Made by a program: the position numbers and the translations under genes. This document shows, piece after piece, positions 25,552 through 34,534 of a stretch of 64,000 nucleotides of DNA. This DNA comes from JANQRZ01 sp965215165 (lineage in GTDB: Bacteria > Bacteroidota > Rhodothermia > Rhodothermales > JANQRZ01). Under the pieces are notes generated by a model, which saw nothing but the letters and a program-made list of their open reading frames with translations, did no database searches and was not told the origin of the DNA. Location of the stretch: assembly GCA_965215165.1 (NCBI GenBank), contig CBDCCX010000006.1, positions 124,001 through 188,000 on the forward strand, read 5' to 3'. Each line of letters opens with the position of its first letter. Positions within the stretch are counted from its first letter, which is position 1.

Positions 25552-28228
25552 CGGAGGGCGGGGCCGGGATCGAGGTGAGGGGGGGCGCGCTCAGAAAGGT
25601 AGCGTCGCTCAGGTCGAAGTCGTCGTCCCCGAAGTCGTCGTCCCCGAGGTCGTCCTCGCCGGCGGCGACGGGAAGGCCCTCGGCGGAGACGGCCTCGGTT
25701 GCCACGGCTTCGGCGGGCACCTTCGGCGGCGCGATGTCCTCCGGGGGAATAGCGGCGGGGTGGAAGGCCGCGTCGCCGAGCGAGAGCGGGCTGGTGTCGC
25801 CGAAGGGGGCCTGCTCCTCGAAGCTACCACCGAGGAACTGATCGAGGTCGGGGGTTGGCTCGGCCACCGGCTCGGCGAGGGCGTCGTCCACGGCCTGCCG
25901 GAGCACCTCCTTGCGGAACGGCTTGGCGACGTAGTTGTCGAAGCCCTCCTTGAGGAAGCGGTCCTCGTCGCCGGGGAGGGCGTAGGCCGTGACGGCGACG
26001 GCCGGGACGCGCTCGTAGCCCTCGATCCCGCGCATCTCGTGGAGCAGGTCGATGCCCGAGCGGTCGGCCCCGAGGTTGATGTCGACGAGCAGCACGCGGT
26101 ACTGGTTGAACTTGACCTTCTCGATGGCCTCCTCGGGGCTGGTCGCGATGTCGGTCTCGAAGCCCTGGAGCATGAACTGCGCCATGTAGGCGTTCTGCGC
26201 GTTGTCCTCGATCAGCAGGATGTCGCGCGGCGTACGCTCGGCGGCGGTCGGCGGCGGGACGAAGCGCGGCTCGTCGCGCGGGGTCTCCGCGCCCTCGGTC
26301 TCCCAGGGGTAGCGCGTTCCGTCGGCGGCCTGCTTCGCCTCGGGCCGGGGCGCGGGCCGCTCGGCCTCGGGCAGCGTCTCGGGGACGCGCTCGACCGGCA
26401 CGCGCGGGAAGGTGATCGAGAAGGCGCTGCCGATGCCCTTGATGCTCTCGACCGAGATCTCGCCGCCCATCATCTCGGCGAGCTTCTTGGTGATCGCCAG
26501 GCCGAGGCCGCTGCCCTCGTGGCTGCGCTTGAGGCCGGTGGACTCCTGCTTGAAGTCGTCGAAGAGGTGCGGCAGGAACTCCTTCGAGATGCCGACCCCG
26601 GTGTCGCGCACCGTCAGAATGGCGTCCTCCTCGGTGGCCTCGACCTCGACCGAGATCGCGCCCTCGCGCGTGAACTTGACCGCGTTGCCGACCAGGTTGT
26701 TGAGGATGCGGTGCAGGCAGCTCCGGTCGATCTGCGCGTAGACCGGCTTGGCCGGCGGCTCGACCCGGAGCTGCAGGCCGCGTTTGTCGGCGACGTGCTT
26801 CAGCACGCGCGCCGAGGCCTCGGCCTCCTCGAAGAGGTTCAGCACCTCGACCTCCGGCTGCACCTCGCCGGCCTCGATCCGCGCCATCTCGAGCACCGAG
26901 TTGATCGTGTCCAGGAGCCGGGTCCCGGCGTCCTCGATGATCTTGGCGAGGTTCTTATGCTCGCCCTCGAGCCCCTCGGCGAGGACCTGCGCCGAGCCGA
27001 GGATGCCGGTCAGCGGCGTACGGATCTCGTGGCTCATGTTCGCCAGGAAGGCGTCGCGGAGGTGGACCATCTGCTCGGCCTCCTCCTTGGCCTCGATCAA
27101 CTCGGTCTCGAACTGCTTCTGCCGCGTGATGTCCTTGGCGACGATCACCAAGCCCTGCACGGCCTCGCCCTCGCGCACGAGCGCGCTGGACAGCGACACC
27201 GGGATCGCGCCGCCGTCCTTGACCCGGAAGCTGGTCTCGACGTTGCCCGCGAGGGCCTGCTCGATGGTCTGCTTGATGGCCGAGCCGCGGGTGCGGCCGG
27301 TGTGCGAGAAGATGGCCATCACCGGCTTGCCGAGCAGGTCGCTCCGCTCGAAGCCCAGCAGGTCGAGCGCGGCCTGGTTGACCATCGAGATCTTGACGCT
27401 CGGGTCGACCACCACGAGCGGGTCGGCCATCGACTGCACGATGTTCTCGACGTAGCCCTTCGAGACGGTCGTGCTCGAGAACTGGTCCATCATCTCGTTG
27501 AAGGCGAGCCCGAGCTGCCCGATCTCGTCGTTCGAGGTCACGTTGACGCGCTCGTCGAGCCGCCCCTCGCCGATGGCGAGGGCCGCCTCGGTCAGCTCGC
27601 CCAGCGACCGCCCGACGAAGCGCGTCAGCCACACCGCGAGCGCGACCACCACGAGCAGCACCAACACCGCCGCGCTCAGCCCGATGCGGCCGCCCCACCG
27701 GCTGGAGCTCTGGATCCGAGCCGTGCGCTCGGCGAGGGCTGTCTGGATGGTCTCGGCGCGCGCGGCGAGGGCCGGGCGTAGGGTCTCGAGGTAGAAGGGC
27801 TCGACCTCCTCGCTGAAGAGCGCAGTCGCCGCCGCCGGGTCGGTGTCGCTGAGCGCCACCACCTCCTCGGCCTGCCGGCGGTAGGACTCGAAGGCGGCGT
27901 CCACGTCGTCGGCGCGCGCGCCGGCCTCGCGGCTCCGGGTCAGGAGCCGGTCGAAGACGCCGAGGTGCCCGGCGACGGCTTCCCCCGCGAGCCCGGCCTC
28001 GTCGTCGTCCTGCTCGGCGGCGCGCCCGACGAGTTGCTGCATCGCGGCCTGACTGGCCTGCGCGGCCTGGGCGAGACCGTAGGCCCGCTCGAGGTCGCCC
28101 GTGCCGAGGGTCTCGGCGTCGCGCTGCACCCAGCCGCTGGTGGTGAGCGCGAGGTAGCCGAGGCCGCCGACGAGGACGGCGACGAGCGCAAAGCTCAGCG
28201 CGAGTTTGTGGGTGAGGTTGAGCGACAT
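25493..28228 (-). CDS. Membrane-bound hybrid sensor histidine kinase (HAMP-PAS-HisKA-HATPase-REC)
   Basis: 911 residues. Transmembrane helix 1 (about 10-30), a periplasmic helical sensor (30-180), helix 2 (about 182-205), HAMP (205-260), PAS (275-390), HisKA with MSHEIRTPLTG (about residue 398), HATPase with NLVGNAVKF and GSGLGLAITKKL (510-640), and a receiver (690-805) with its aspartate in LLVDINLGA and lysine in VAKPF. The last 100 residues are an acidic, Pro-rich tail. Architecture from HisKA onward parallels the kinase at 5231-8215. The stop lies 59 bp inside aroA, so the two genes are co-transcribed or their ends conflict. Confidence 0.94.
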   Translation of the reverse strand: MSLNLTHKLALSFALVAVLVGGLGYLALTTSGWVQRDAETLGTGDLERAYGLAQAAQASQAAMQQLVGRAAEQDDDEAGLAGEAVAGHLGVFDRLLTRSREAGARADDVDAAFESYRRQAEEVVALSDTDPAAATALFSEEVEPFYLETLRPALAARAETIQTALAERTARIQSSSRWGGRIGLSAAVLVLLVVVALAVWLTRFVGRSLGELTEAALAIGEGRLDERVNVTSNDEIGQLGLAFNEMMDQFSSTTVSKGYVENIVQSMADPLVVVDPSVKISMVNQAALDLLGFERSDLLGKPVMAIFSHTGRTRGSAIKQTIEQALAGNVETSFRVKDGGAIPVSLSSALVREGEAVQGLVIVAKDITRQKQFETELIEAKEEAEQMVHLRDAFLANMSHEIRTPLTGILGSAQVLAEGLEGEHKNLAKIIEDAGTRLLDTINSVLEMARIEAGEVQPEVEVLNLFEEAEASARVLKHVADKRGLQLRVEPPAKPVYAQIDRSCLHRILNNLVGNAVKFTREGAISVEVEATEEDAILTVRDTGVGISKEFLPHLFDDFKQESTGLKRSHEGSGLGLAITKKLAEMMGGEISVESIKGIGSAFSITFPRVPVERVPETLPEAERPAPRPEAKQAADGTRYPWETEGAETPRDEPRFVPPPTAAERTPRDILLIEDNAQNAYMAQFMLQGFETDIATSPEEAIEKVKFNQYRVLLVDINLGADRSGIDLLHEMRGIEGYERVPAVAVTAYALPGDEDRFLKEGFDNYVAKPFRKEVLRQAVDDALAEPVAEPTPDLDQFLGGSFEEQAPFGDTSPLSLGDAAFHPAAIPPEDIAPPKVPAEAVATEAVSAEGLPVAAGEDDLGDDDFGDDDFDLSDATFLSAPPLTSIPAPPSDDSHRTAGDGPGGPPPAAG

Positions 28229-28367
28229 AGCGACGGCGTCTTTCCTGAAGTGGGCGCGAGCCTGCCGTTCCGATATCGACAGCCGAAATGCCCCGCTTAA
28301 ACACCTCCACCCTTGCGCGACAGGGCCGATCCCTGCGACCTTAGCGGCTCACCCAAACCCCGCCCGC

Positions 28368-30341
28368 ATGGACGCCGACCGCTACGCCCCACCCGCCGAC
28401 TTCCAACGCCGCGCCCACGTCTCTTCGGCCGCCGACTACGAGGCGCGCTACCGCCGCTCCGTCGCAGACCCCGACGCCTTCTGGCGCGAGCAGGCCGAGC
28501 GCATCGACTGGTCCTGCCCGTTCGAGACCGTCCGCGACGTGTCGTTCGCGCCGGACGACGTCCACATCCGGTGGTACGCCGGGGGCGAGACGAACGCCTG
28601 CTACAACGCCGTCGACCGGCACGTCGAGGCTGGGCTCGGGGACCGCGTCGCATTCATCTTCGAGCCGGACGAGCCGGATGAAGAGGCCCGCTCGATCACC
28701 TACGCCGAGGCCCGCGCCGCCGTCGCCCGCTTCGCCAACGTCCTCAAGGCGCACGGCGTCGGCAAGGGCGACCGGGTGACGCTCTACCTCCCGATGATCC
28801 CCGAGGCGGCTTTCGCCATGCTCGCGTGCGCCCGCATCGGGGCGGTCCACTCGGTCGTCTTCGCAGGGTTTAGCCCCGAGGCCCTCGCCTCGCGCATCCT
28901 CGACGGCAACTCGGCCTTCGTCGTCACCGCCGACGAGGGCCGGCGCGGCGGCCGGCGCGTCGCGCTCAAGGAGAACGTCGACCGCGCGCTGGAGCAATGC
29001 CCCGGCGTCGAGACTGTGCTCGTCGTCCAGAACACCGGGGCCGAGGTCGGATGGACGCCGGGCCGCGACGTGTGGCTCCACGACGCACTCGAAGACGCTG
29101 GCACCGACTGCCCGTGCGAGCCGATGGACGCCGAGGACCCGCTCTTCATCCTCTACACCTCCGGCTCGACCGGCACCCCGAAGGGCGTCGTCCACACTAC
29201 CGGCGGCTACCTCGTCTGGACGAGCCTCACCCACGAGCTGGTCTTCGACTACCACCCGCCCGGCCCCGACGGGCGCGGCGACGTCTTCTGGTGCACCGCC
29301 GACGTCGGCTGGATCACCGGCCACAGCTACATCGTCTACGGGCCGATGCTGAACGGCGCGACGCAGGTCTTCTTCGAGGGCATCCCGACCTACCCCGACG
29401 CCGGCCGCTTCTGGCAGGTCGTCGACAAGCACAGCGTGACGCAGTTCTACACCGCCCCGACGGCCGTCCGCGCCTTGATGGCGCAGGGCGACGACTTCGT
29501 GACGCGCGCCGACCGCTCCAGCCTCCGCCTGCTCGGCACCGTCGGCGAGCCGATCAACCCCGAGGCGTGGCGGTGGTACCACGAGACTGTCGGCGACGGT
29601 CGGTGCCCGGTCGTCGATACGTGGTGGCAGACCGAGACCGGCGGGGTCATGATCGTCGGCCTGCCGGGGGCCGTCGCGCAGAAACCCGGCGCGGCGGGGC
29701 GGCCGTTCCTCGGCATCCGGCCCGAGGTCGTGGACGCCGACGGCAAGCCGCAGGACGGGGCGGCCGAGGGGCGGTTGGTGATCGCCGACAGTTGGCCCGG
29801 CCAGGCGCGGACGGTGTGGGGCGACCACGGCCGGTTCGTCGAGACCTACTTCTCCCAGGTCGAGGGCGCGTACTTCACCGGCGACGGGTGCCGCCGCGAC
29901 GCCGACGGGACGTACTGGATCACCGGCCGGATCGACGACGTGCTCAACGTGAGCGGCCACCGGATGGGCACGGCCGAGGTCGAGAGCGCGCTCGTGGCGC
30001 ACCCGGCCGTGGCCGAGGCGGCGGTCGTCGGGGTGGCGCACGCCATCAAGGGGCAGGGCATCTACGCCTACGTCACGCTCGGTGCCGAGGCCGAGCCGAG
30101 TGAGGGCCTCCGCGAGGGCTTGGTGCAGCACGTCCGCGAGCAGATCGGCCCGGTCGCCACGCCCGACTTCGTGCAGTTCGCCCCGGCGCTGCCCAAGACG
30201 CGCTCCGGCAAAATCATGCGCCGCATCCTGCGCCGGATCGCCGAGGACGACTTCGCGGCCCTCGGCGACACCTCGACCCTCGCCGACCCCGGCGTCGTGG
30301 ACGACCTGGTGGCAAACCGGAGGAACCGGCGTGACGGCTGA
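28368..30341 (+). CDS. acs: Acetyl-CoA synthetase
   Basis: 657-residue AMP-forming acetate:CoA ligase. Starts MDADRYAPPADFQRRAHV; contains NACYNAVDRHVEAG, the P-loop-like YTSGSTGTPKGVVHTTGGY, the DVGWITGHSYIVYGP segment, VDTWWQTETGG, TGDGCRRDADGTYWITGRIDDVLNVSGHRMGT and the C-terminal acylation site PKTRSGKIMRRILRRIA, whose lysine is commonly acetylated to inactivate the enzyme. Length is typical. The frame remains open upstream across the kinase start; the ATG was selected by homology. Confidence 0.98.
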   Translation: MDADRYAPPADFQRRAHVSSAADYEARYRRSVADPDAFWREQAERIDWSCPFETVRDVSFAPDDVHIRWYAGGETNACYNAVDRHVEAGLGDRVAFIFEPDEPDEEARSITYAEARAAVARFANVLKAHGVGKGDRVTLYLPMIPEAAFAMLACARIGAVHSVVFAGFSPEALASRILDGNSAFVVTADEGRRGGRRVALKENVDRALEQCPGVETVLVVQNTGAEVGWTPGRDVWLHDALEDAGTDCPCEPMDAEDPLFILYTSGSTGTPKGVVHTTGGYLVWTSLTHELVFDYHPPGPDGRGDVFWCTADVGWITGHSYIVYGPMLNGATQVFFEGIPTYPDAGRFWQVVDKHSVTQFYTAPTAVRALMAQGDDFVTRADRSSLRLLGTVGEPINPEAWRWYHETVGDGRCPVVDTWWQTETGGVMIVGLPGAVAQKPGAAGRPFLGIRPEVVDADGKPQDGAAEGRLVIADSWPGQARTVWGDHGRFVETYFSQVEGAYFTGDGCRRDADGTYWITGRIDDVLNVSGHRMGTAEVESALVAHPAVAEAAVVGVAHAIKGQGIYAYVTLGAEAEPSEGLREGLVQHVREQIGPVATPDFVQFAPALPKTRSGKIMRRILRRIAEDDFAALGDTSTLADPGVVDDLVANRRNRRDG

Positions 30342-30344
30342 GGG

Positions 30345-30490
30345 AAAGATGAGGGCGTGGGGGGCAGGGAGGGATCTCGAATGGAAGCGTAAAGCGCAGA
30401 TGATGAAGGTCGGTGATTTCTTCGCTCTCTTCCTTCTCTTCCCTCTCCTCTTTCTCTTCTCGCGCCTCTCTCCGCCCCCCTCGCCGCCCG
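30345..30490. repeat. Purine-rich then pyrimidine-rich intergenic tract
   Basis: The acs-trkA spacer holds a purine-rich left half (GAGGGAAAGATGAGGGC) and a 50-bp pyrimidine tract from 30420 built of CTCTCTT, CCTTCTC, TTCCCTC-like 7-bp units. It may be a further, more degenerate heptad island. Confidence 0.35.
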
Positions 30491-30494
30491 GCCG

Positions 30495-30502
30495 TACTTT
30501 CC
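30495..30502 (+). promoter_or_regulatory. Candidate -7 box of trkA
   Basis: TACTTTCC, 24 bp before the ATG at 30527, resembles the TAnnTTYC boxes before other genes of this window. Confidence 0.3.
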
Positions 30503-30526
30503 GCCCTTCTCCTCGCCCTAGCCCGA

Positions 30527-31900
30527 ATGCGCGCCATCATCGTCGGTGCCGGAGACGTCGGCTACGACGTCGCCCGGATGCTCTCGCTCCAGAGCCACGA
30601 CGTCACGGTCATCGACACCGACCCCGACAAGATCGCCCACATCCGCGACTCGCTCGACGTGCTGGCGATCCGGGGGACGGGCACCTCGGTCCGGGTGCTC
30701 AACGAGGCCCGGATCCGCGAGGCCGACCTGCTCGTGGCCGTCACCGACGTGGACGAGGTCAACCTGGTCGCTTCGATGCTGGCCGAGCGCGTCGGCGACG
30801 ACCCGGTGACGATCGCGCGCGTCCGCAGCGACGGCTTCTCCGGCGGCGACGCCGTGCTCACGCTCGAGGACTTCGGCCTCGACCTGATCATCCACCCCGA
30901 GGAGAGCACCGCCGCCGAGACGGTCGCGCTCCTACGCCGCGCCGCCGCCACCGACGTCGTCGAGTTCGCCGACGGGCGCATCGAGCTGGTCGGCATCCGG
31001 ATGGACCAGGACGAGCCGGTGATCGGGCAGACGCTCCAGGAGATCGCCGAGGCGAACGACCACCTCACGTTCCGCATCGCCGGCATCGTGCGCGGGGCGC
31101 GGACGCTGATCCCCGGCGGGCGCGAGCGCGTCCAGAAGAACGACCAGCTCTTCGTGCTCGTCCAGAGCGGGCAGGTGCCCCAGGTGGTCCACTTCCTCGG
31201 CAAGAGCGGGGCGCGGCTGGGGCACGTCATGATCCTGGGCGGCAGCAACGTCGCCGCCCGCATCGCCGCCCAGCTCTCGGAGGCGGGCCGCCGGCGCGAC
31301 CGCGTCAACGTCAAGCTCATCGAGCCGGACCGCGCGCGCGCCGAGCACCTCGCCGAGCTGCTCGAGAACACCCTGGTCATCCACGGCGACCCCGGCGACA
31401 TGGACCTGCTCGCCATCGAGGGCATCGGCGAGATGGACGCCTTCGTGGCCGTCACGCCCGACGAGGAGTCGAACCTGGTGAGCTGCCTGATGGCGAAGCA
31501 CCTCGGCGTCCGCAAGACCGTCGCGATGCTCTCGAAGGGGGCCTACATCCCGATCTCGCAGTCCATCGGCCTCGACGCGGCGGTCAGCCAGAAGCTCGCC
31601 GTCAGTAGGGAGGTGCTGCGCTTCCTGCGGGGCAAGCACGTCACGAGCGTCGCCACCGTCCTCGGCCTCGACGCCGAGATCATCGAGCTGGAGGCGCTGC
31701 CCGGCGCGCCGATCACCAGGGGGCCGCTGATGAAGCAGAAGCTGCCGAAGGGCGTTCTGGTCGCCACCGTCATCTGCAACGCGGGCCGGGACCTCGAGAT
31801 CGCTACCGGTACGACGCACATCCACCCCGGCGACCGGGCCATCGTCTTCGCCACGCCGGAGCGGATCGAGGCCGTGGAGCGGCTGTTCGGGCGAGAATAG
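30527..31900 (+). CDS. trkA: Trk potassium uptake regulatory protein TrkA
   Basis: 457-residue cytoplasmic NAD-binding gating subunit of the Trk K+ channel. It has the duplicated RCK layout: first TrkA_N with GAGDVGYDVARML and the acidic end of strand two (VIDTDPDK), a TrkA_C domain (about 140-225), a second TrkA_N with LGGSNVAARIAAQL (about 235), and a second TrkA_C to the end. The ATG begins the first Rossmann motif; upstream frame is pyrimidine-tract sequence. trkH follows 84 bp downstream on the same strand. Confidence 0.95.
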   Translation: MRAIIVGAGDVGYDVARMLSLQSHDVTVIDTDPDKIAHIRDSLDVLAIRGTGTSVRVLNEARIREADLLVAVTDVDEVNLVASMLAERVGDDPVTIARVRSDGFSGGDAVLTLEDFGLDLIIHPEESTAAETVALLRRAAATDVVEFADGRIELVGIRMDQDEPVIGQTLQEIAEANDHLTFRIAGIVRGARTLIPGGRERVQKNDQLFVLVQSGQVPQVVHFLGKSGARLGHVMILGGSNVAARIAAQLSEAGRRRDRVNVKLIEPDRARAEHLAELLENTLVIHGDPGDMDLLAIEGIGEMDAFVAVTPDEESNLVSCLMAKHLGVRKTVAMLSKGAYIPISQSIGLDAAVSQKLAVSREVLRFLRGKHVTSVATVLGLDAEIIELEALPGAPITRGPLMKQKLPKGVLVATVICNAGRDLEIATGTTHIHPGDRAIVFATPERIEAVERLFGRE

Positions 31901-31984
31901 AGAAGGGAGGGAAGGGAGAAAACCGGCAAAGTTAACCCTCGCCGTTGTGCTGGACCGAGTGTCCCCTGCTGCTGACGCGCTGAT

Positions 31985-33646
31985 ATGATCGTTCACGTTC
32001 GCCCGGTCGTTGGAACGCTCGGGGCGCTGCTGGCGGCGCTCGGGGCGGCGTTGCTGTTGCCGATGGGCGTCGGGCTGGCTTACGGCGAGGCGTCGTGGTG
32101 GAGCTTCGGGGTGACGGCGGCGCTGGCGCTGGGCCTCGGCGGCGGGGCGTGGGCCGCGTTCCGGCCGCGCGGCGAGGACGACCTCCGCGTCCGGGAAGGC
32201 TTCGCCATCGTCGCCCTCGCCTGGCTGCTGCTCTCGCTCGTCGGGGCGCTCCCGTTCGTTCTCGGCGGCGTGCTGGGCAGCTACACCGACGCCGTCTTCG
32301 AGACGATGAGCGGCTTCACCACGACCGGAGCCACCATCCTCGGCGGGGCCGACACGCCCGCCATCGAGGCGATCCCGAACGGCTTCCTCTTCTGGCGCAG
32401 CCTGACCCACTGGCTCGGCGGCATGGGCATCATCGTCCTCACGCTCGCCATCCTGCCGATCCTCGGCATCGGCGGGATGCAGCTCTTCAAGGCCGAAGTC
32501 CCCGGCCCGAGCGCCGACAAGCTCACCCCGCGCGTCCGCGAGACCGCCAAGCGGCTGTGGGCGATCTACGTCGGCCTCACCGTCGTGCAGGTCGCCTTCC
32601 TGCTCCCGGCGATGGACCTCTTCGACGCCGTCAACCACGCCTTCGCCACGATGGCGACGGGCGGGTTCTCGACCGAGAACGGCTCGGTCGGGCAGTACGG
32701 CTCGGCCTACATCGACTGGGTCGTCACGGCGTTCATGTTCGTGGCCGGGATGAACTTCGCGCTCCATTACGCCGTCCTCCACGGCAACGTGTCGGCTCCC
32801 TGGAAGAGCCAGGAGTTCCGGGCCTACGCCGGGCTGATCCTGGCCGCCACCGTCTTGGTCACCGTTGTCCTGTGGGCTCCGGCGCAGGAGTTCGTCCCGC
32901 CGCCGGTCACGCTCGACGGCGAGGTGGTTACGCAGCAACGGCTCGGCGAGCAGGCCGGCGACGTGGCGTCGGACCAAGCGACGACCGAGCAGGGGGGGCG
33001 CGCCGGAGCCGAGGAGATGGGCGGTGGGGCCGAGCTGGACGAGTCCGACGAGTCCGCGACGGGGCGCACCGTCGTCCGCTACGACGGCTTCTGGAGCGCG
33101 CTCCGCTACGCCGCCTTCCAGGCCGTCGCCATTGTCACCACGACCGGCTTCGGCACGGCCGACTACGAGTTGTGGCCGCCGCTCGCCATCGGCGTCCTCT
33201 TCTCGCTCTTCTTCGTCGGCGGCATGGCGGGCTCCACGGGCGGCGGGGTGAAGGTGGTCCGCATCCTGCTGATCCTGAAGAACTCGTTCCGCGAGGTGCA
33301 GCAGCTCCTCCACCCGCACGCCGTGCTCCCGATCCGGCTCGACCACCGCGTGGTGCCGGAGGGGATCATCCGCAACGTGCTCTCCTTCATCGTGCTCTAC
33401 ATCGGCCTCATCGGGGCAGGCACGCTCGCGATGGGCTTTCTCGGGCTCGACCTGCTGAGCGCGTTCAGCGCCACGTTCTCGTGCGTCGGCAACGTCGGCC
33501 CCGCCTTCGGCACGCTGGGGCCGACGGAGAGCTACACCCACATCCCGGCGGTGGGCAAGTGGGTGCTGGTGCTCCTGATGATGGCCGGGCGGCTGGAGAT
33601 CTACACCGTTCTGGTCCTCTTCGCCCCCGGCTTCTGGCGACGGTGA
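31985..33646 (+). CDS. trkH: Trk potassium uptake channel TrkH
   Basis: 553-residue K+-translocating membrane subunit with four pore repeats; filter-type segments are seen as ETMSGFTTTGAT, ATMATGGFSTENGS, AIVTTTGFGTADYE and CVGNVGPAFG. A hydrophilic insert at about residues 303-365 (rich in Glu, Gln, Gly, Ala) interrupts the membrane region between helices and is not usual in the family. The C-terminus RLEIYTVLVLFAPGFW is conserved. Pairs with trkA immediately upstream. Confidence 0.95.
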   Translation: MIVHVRPVVGTLGALLAALGAALLLPMGVGLAYGEASWWSFGVTAALALGLGGGAWAAFRPRGEDDLRVREGFAIVALAWLLLSLVGALPFVLGGVLGSYTDAVFETMSGFTTTGATILGGADTPAIEAIPNGFLFWRSLTHWLGGMGIIVLTLAILPILGIGGMQLFKAEVPGPSADKLTPRVRETAKRLWAIYVGLTVVQVAFLLPAMDLFDAVNHAFATMATGGFSTENGSVGQYGSAYIDWVVTAFMFVAGMNFALHYAVLHGNVSAPWKSQEFRAYAGLILAATVLVTVVLWAPAQEFVPPPVTLDGEVVTQQRLGEQAGDVASDQATTEQGGRAGAEEMGGGAELDESDESATGRTVVRYDGFWSALRYAAFQAVAIVTTTGFGTADYELWPPLAIGVLFSLFFVGGMAGSTGGGVKVVRILLILKNSFREVQQLLHPHAVLPIRLDHRVVPEGIIRNVLSFIVLYIGLIGAGTLAMGFLGLDLLSAFSATFSCVGNVGPAFGTLGPTESYTHIPAVGKWVLVLLMMAGRLEIYTVLVLFAPGFWRR

Positions 33647-33720
33647 CGCGTGCGAAGCGACAGAGGCTGGCTCTTATGAAGCGCGCTCGCTTTCGGGCGG
33701 ATGGGTGTGTTTCGCACGCG
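33647..33720. repeat. Inverted repeat after trkH
   Basis: CGCGTGCGAA (33647-33656) and TTCGCACGCG (33711-33720) are perfect complements 54 bp apart, starting one base after the trkH stop. There is no T-run, so it is not a standard terminator. It marks the left edge of the accessory region. Confidence 0.6.
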
Positions 33721-33802
33721 CGGCCGCAGTATAATGGGCCGATTCCGCCGCTTACGCAGCGCCCCGCGCCGCACAAGTAGTAGTTAGCCAGCACTCCCAA
33801 CC

Positions 33803-34507
33803 GTGAAACCTGTCCGGGTCGGAGATCAGAAGGGCTACTTGGTCGGCGGTACGCTGTACCGTACCAAGAAGGATCTCACGGCTGCGGTCCGCTCTGTCCT
33901 TTACGCCTACAAGCCCGGCTCCCGCGTCTCAGCGGAGCACTTCGAGTTCCTGCTGTCCCTCCTGTCCCACCATCCCGAAGTGGATCGGAAGGTGGCAGGC
34001 GGCATCCAAGCTTTTGAGGTCCGGCGCGTCCCCGGCTTCACCCGCGCCTCGGCTTTCTGGATCATCCGAGACGATGGAAGCGCTGTCGCATGGTCCTACA
34101 CGGAGTTGATCTCGCCACCCAGCCCGCTCGCTCGGTTCCGCAAAGTCTGTCGCTATGCGGTTGACGCCGACTTGCGCGTGATCAAAGCGGCGTGGCTCCG
34201 TGACAACGCCTCGGACGGTCACTTTACTTGTTCCGTAACCGGAGAGCGTGTTTCAGCCGGGCGTGCTCATGTCGATCACGTCCCGCCGGACACCTTCACC
34301 GCGCTCATCAAGCGGTTCGTCGCCGAGCGCGGTATCGACCTGCGCTCAATCGAACTGCCGGGGAATCCGGGCGAAGAGATCGGTCGCCAGTTCCCCACGC
34401 CGGAAATGGAAGAGGACTGGCTATCGTTCCACCGCGAGCACGCGAACCTCCGCGTCATCAGCGCGACCGCTAATTTGAGTCACGTCAAGAAGAAAGCCCG
34501 CCTGTAG
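33803..34507 (+). CDS. DUF3223 (DCL-like) protein
   Basis: 234 residues. The N-terminal half fits DUF3223: LYRTKKDLTAAVRSVLYAY, FEFLLSLLSHHPEVDRKVAGGIQAFEV and FWIIRDDGSAVAWSYTELI. The C-terminal half has an HNH-like layout: CSVTGERV, then HVDHVPPDTFTALIKRFV, and later FHREHANLRVISATANLS. Proteins of this type often occur in accessory DNA, and nuclease activity is possible but unproven. GTG start. It lies upstream of the first attC-like site and could be the gene of the first cassette, now separated from that site by an insertion sequence. Confidence 0.75.
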   Translation: MKPVRVGDQKGYLVGGTLYRTKKDLTAAVRSVLYAYKPGSRVSAEHFEFLLSLLSHHPEVDRKVAGGIQAFEVRRVPGFTRASAFWIIRDDGSAVAWSYTELISPPSPLARFRKVCRYAVDADLRVIKAAWLRDNASDGHFTCSVTGERVSAGRAHVDHVPPDTFTALIKRFVAERGIDLRSIELPGNPGEEIGRQFPTPEMEEDWLSFHREHANLRVISATANLSHVKKKARL

Positions 34508-34534
34508 GAGCCGGGTAGTTCCTTTACAGTTTTG

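Noticed and set aside
25109..27781. Plus-strand frame of 890 codons opposite aroA and the hybrid kinase
   Set aside because: Mirror-image translation of the kinase; no independent domain.
30932..33541. Long minus-strand frame opposite trkA and trkH (869 codons)
   Set aside because: Composition is charged and repetitive, with no recognisable domain; both genes on the plus strand are certain.
33730..33735. TATAAT hexamer as a sigma-70 -10 box for the DUF3223 gene
   Set aside because: No -35 partner at 16-18 bp, and core promoters here follow the Bacteroidota pattern; kept only as a remark.
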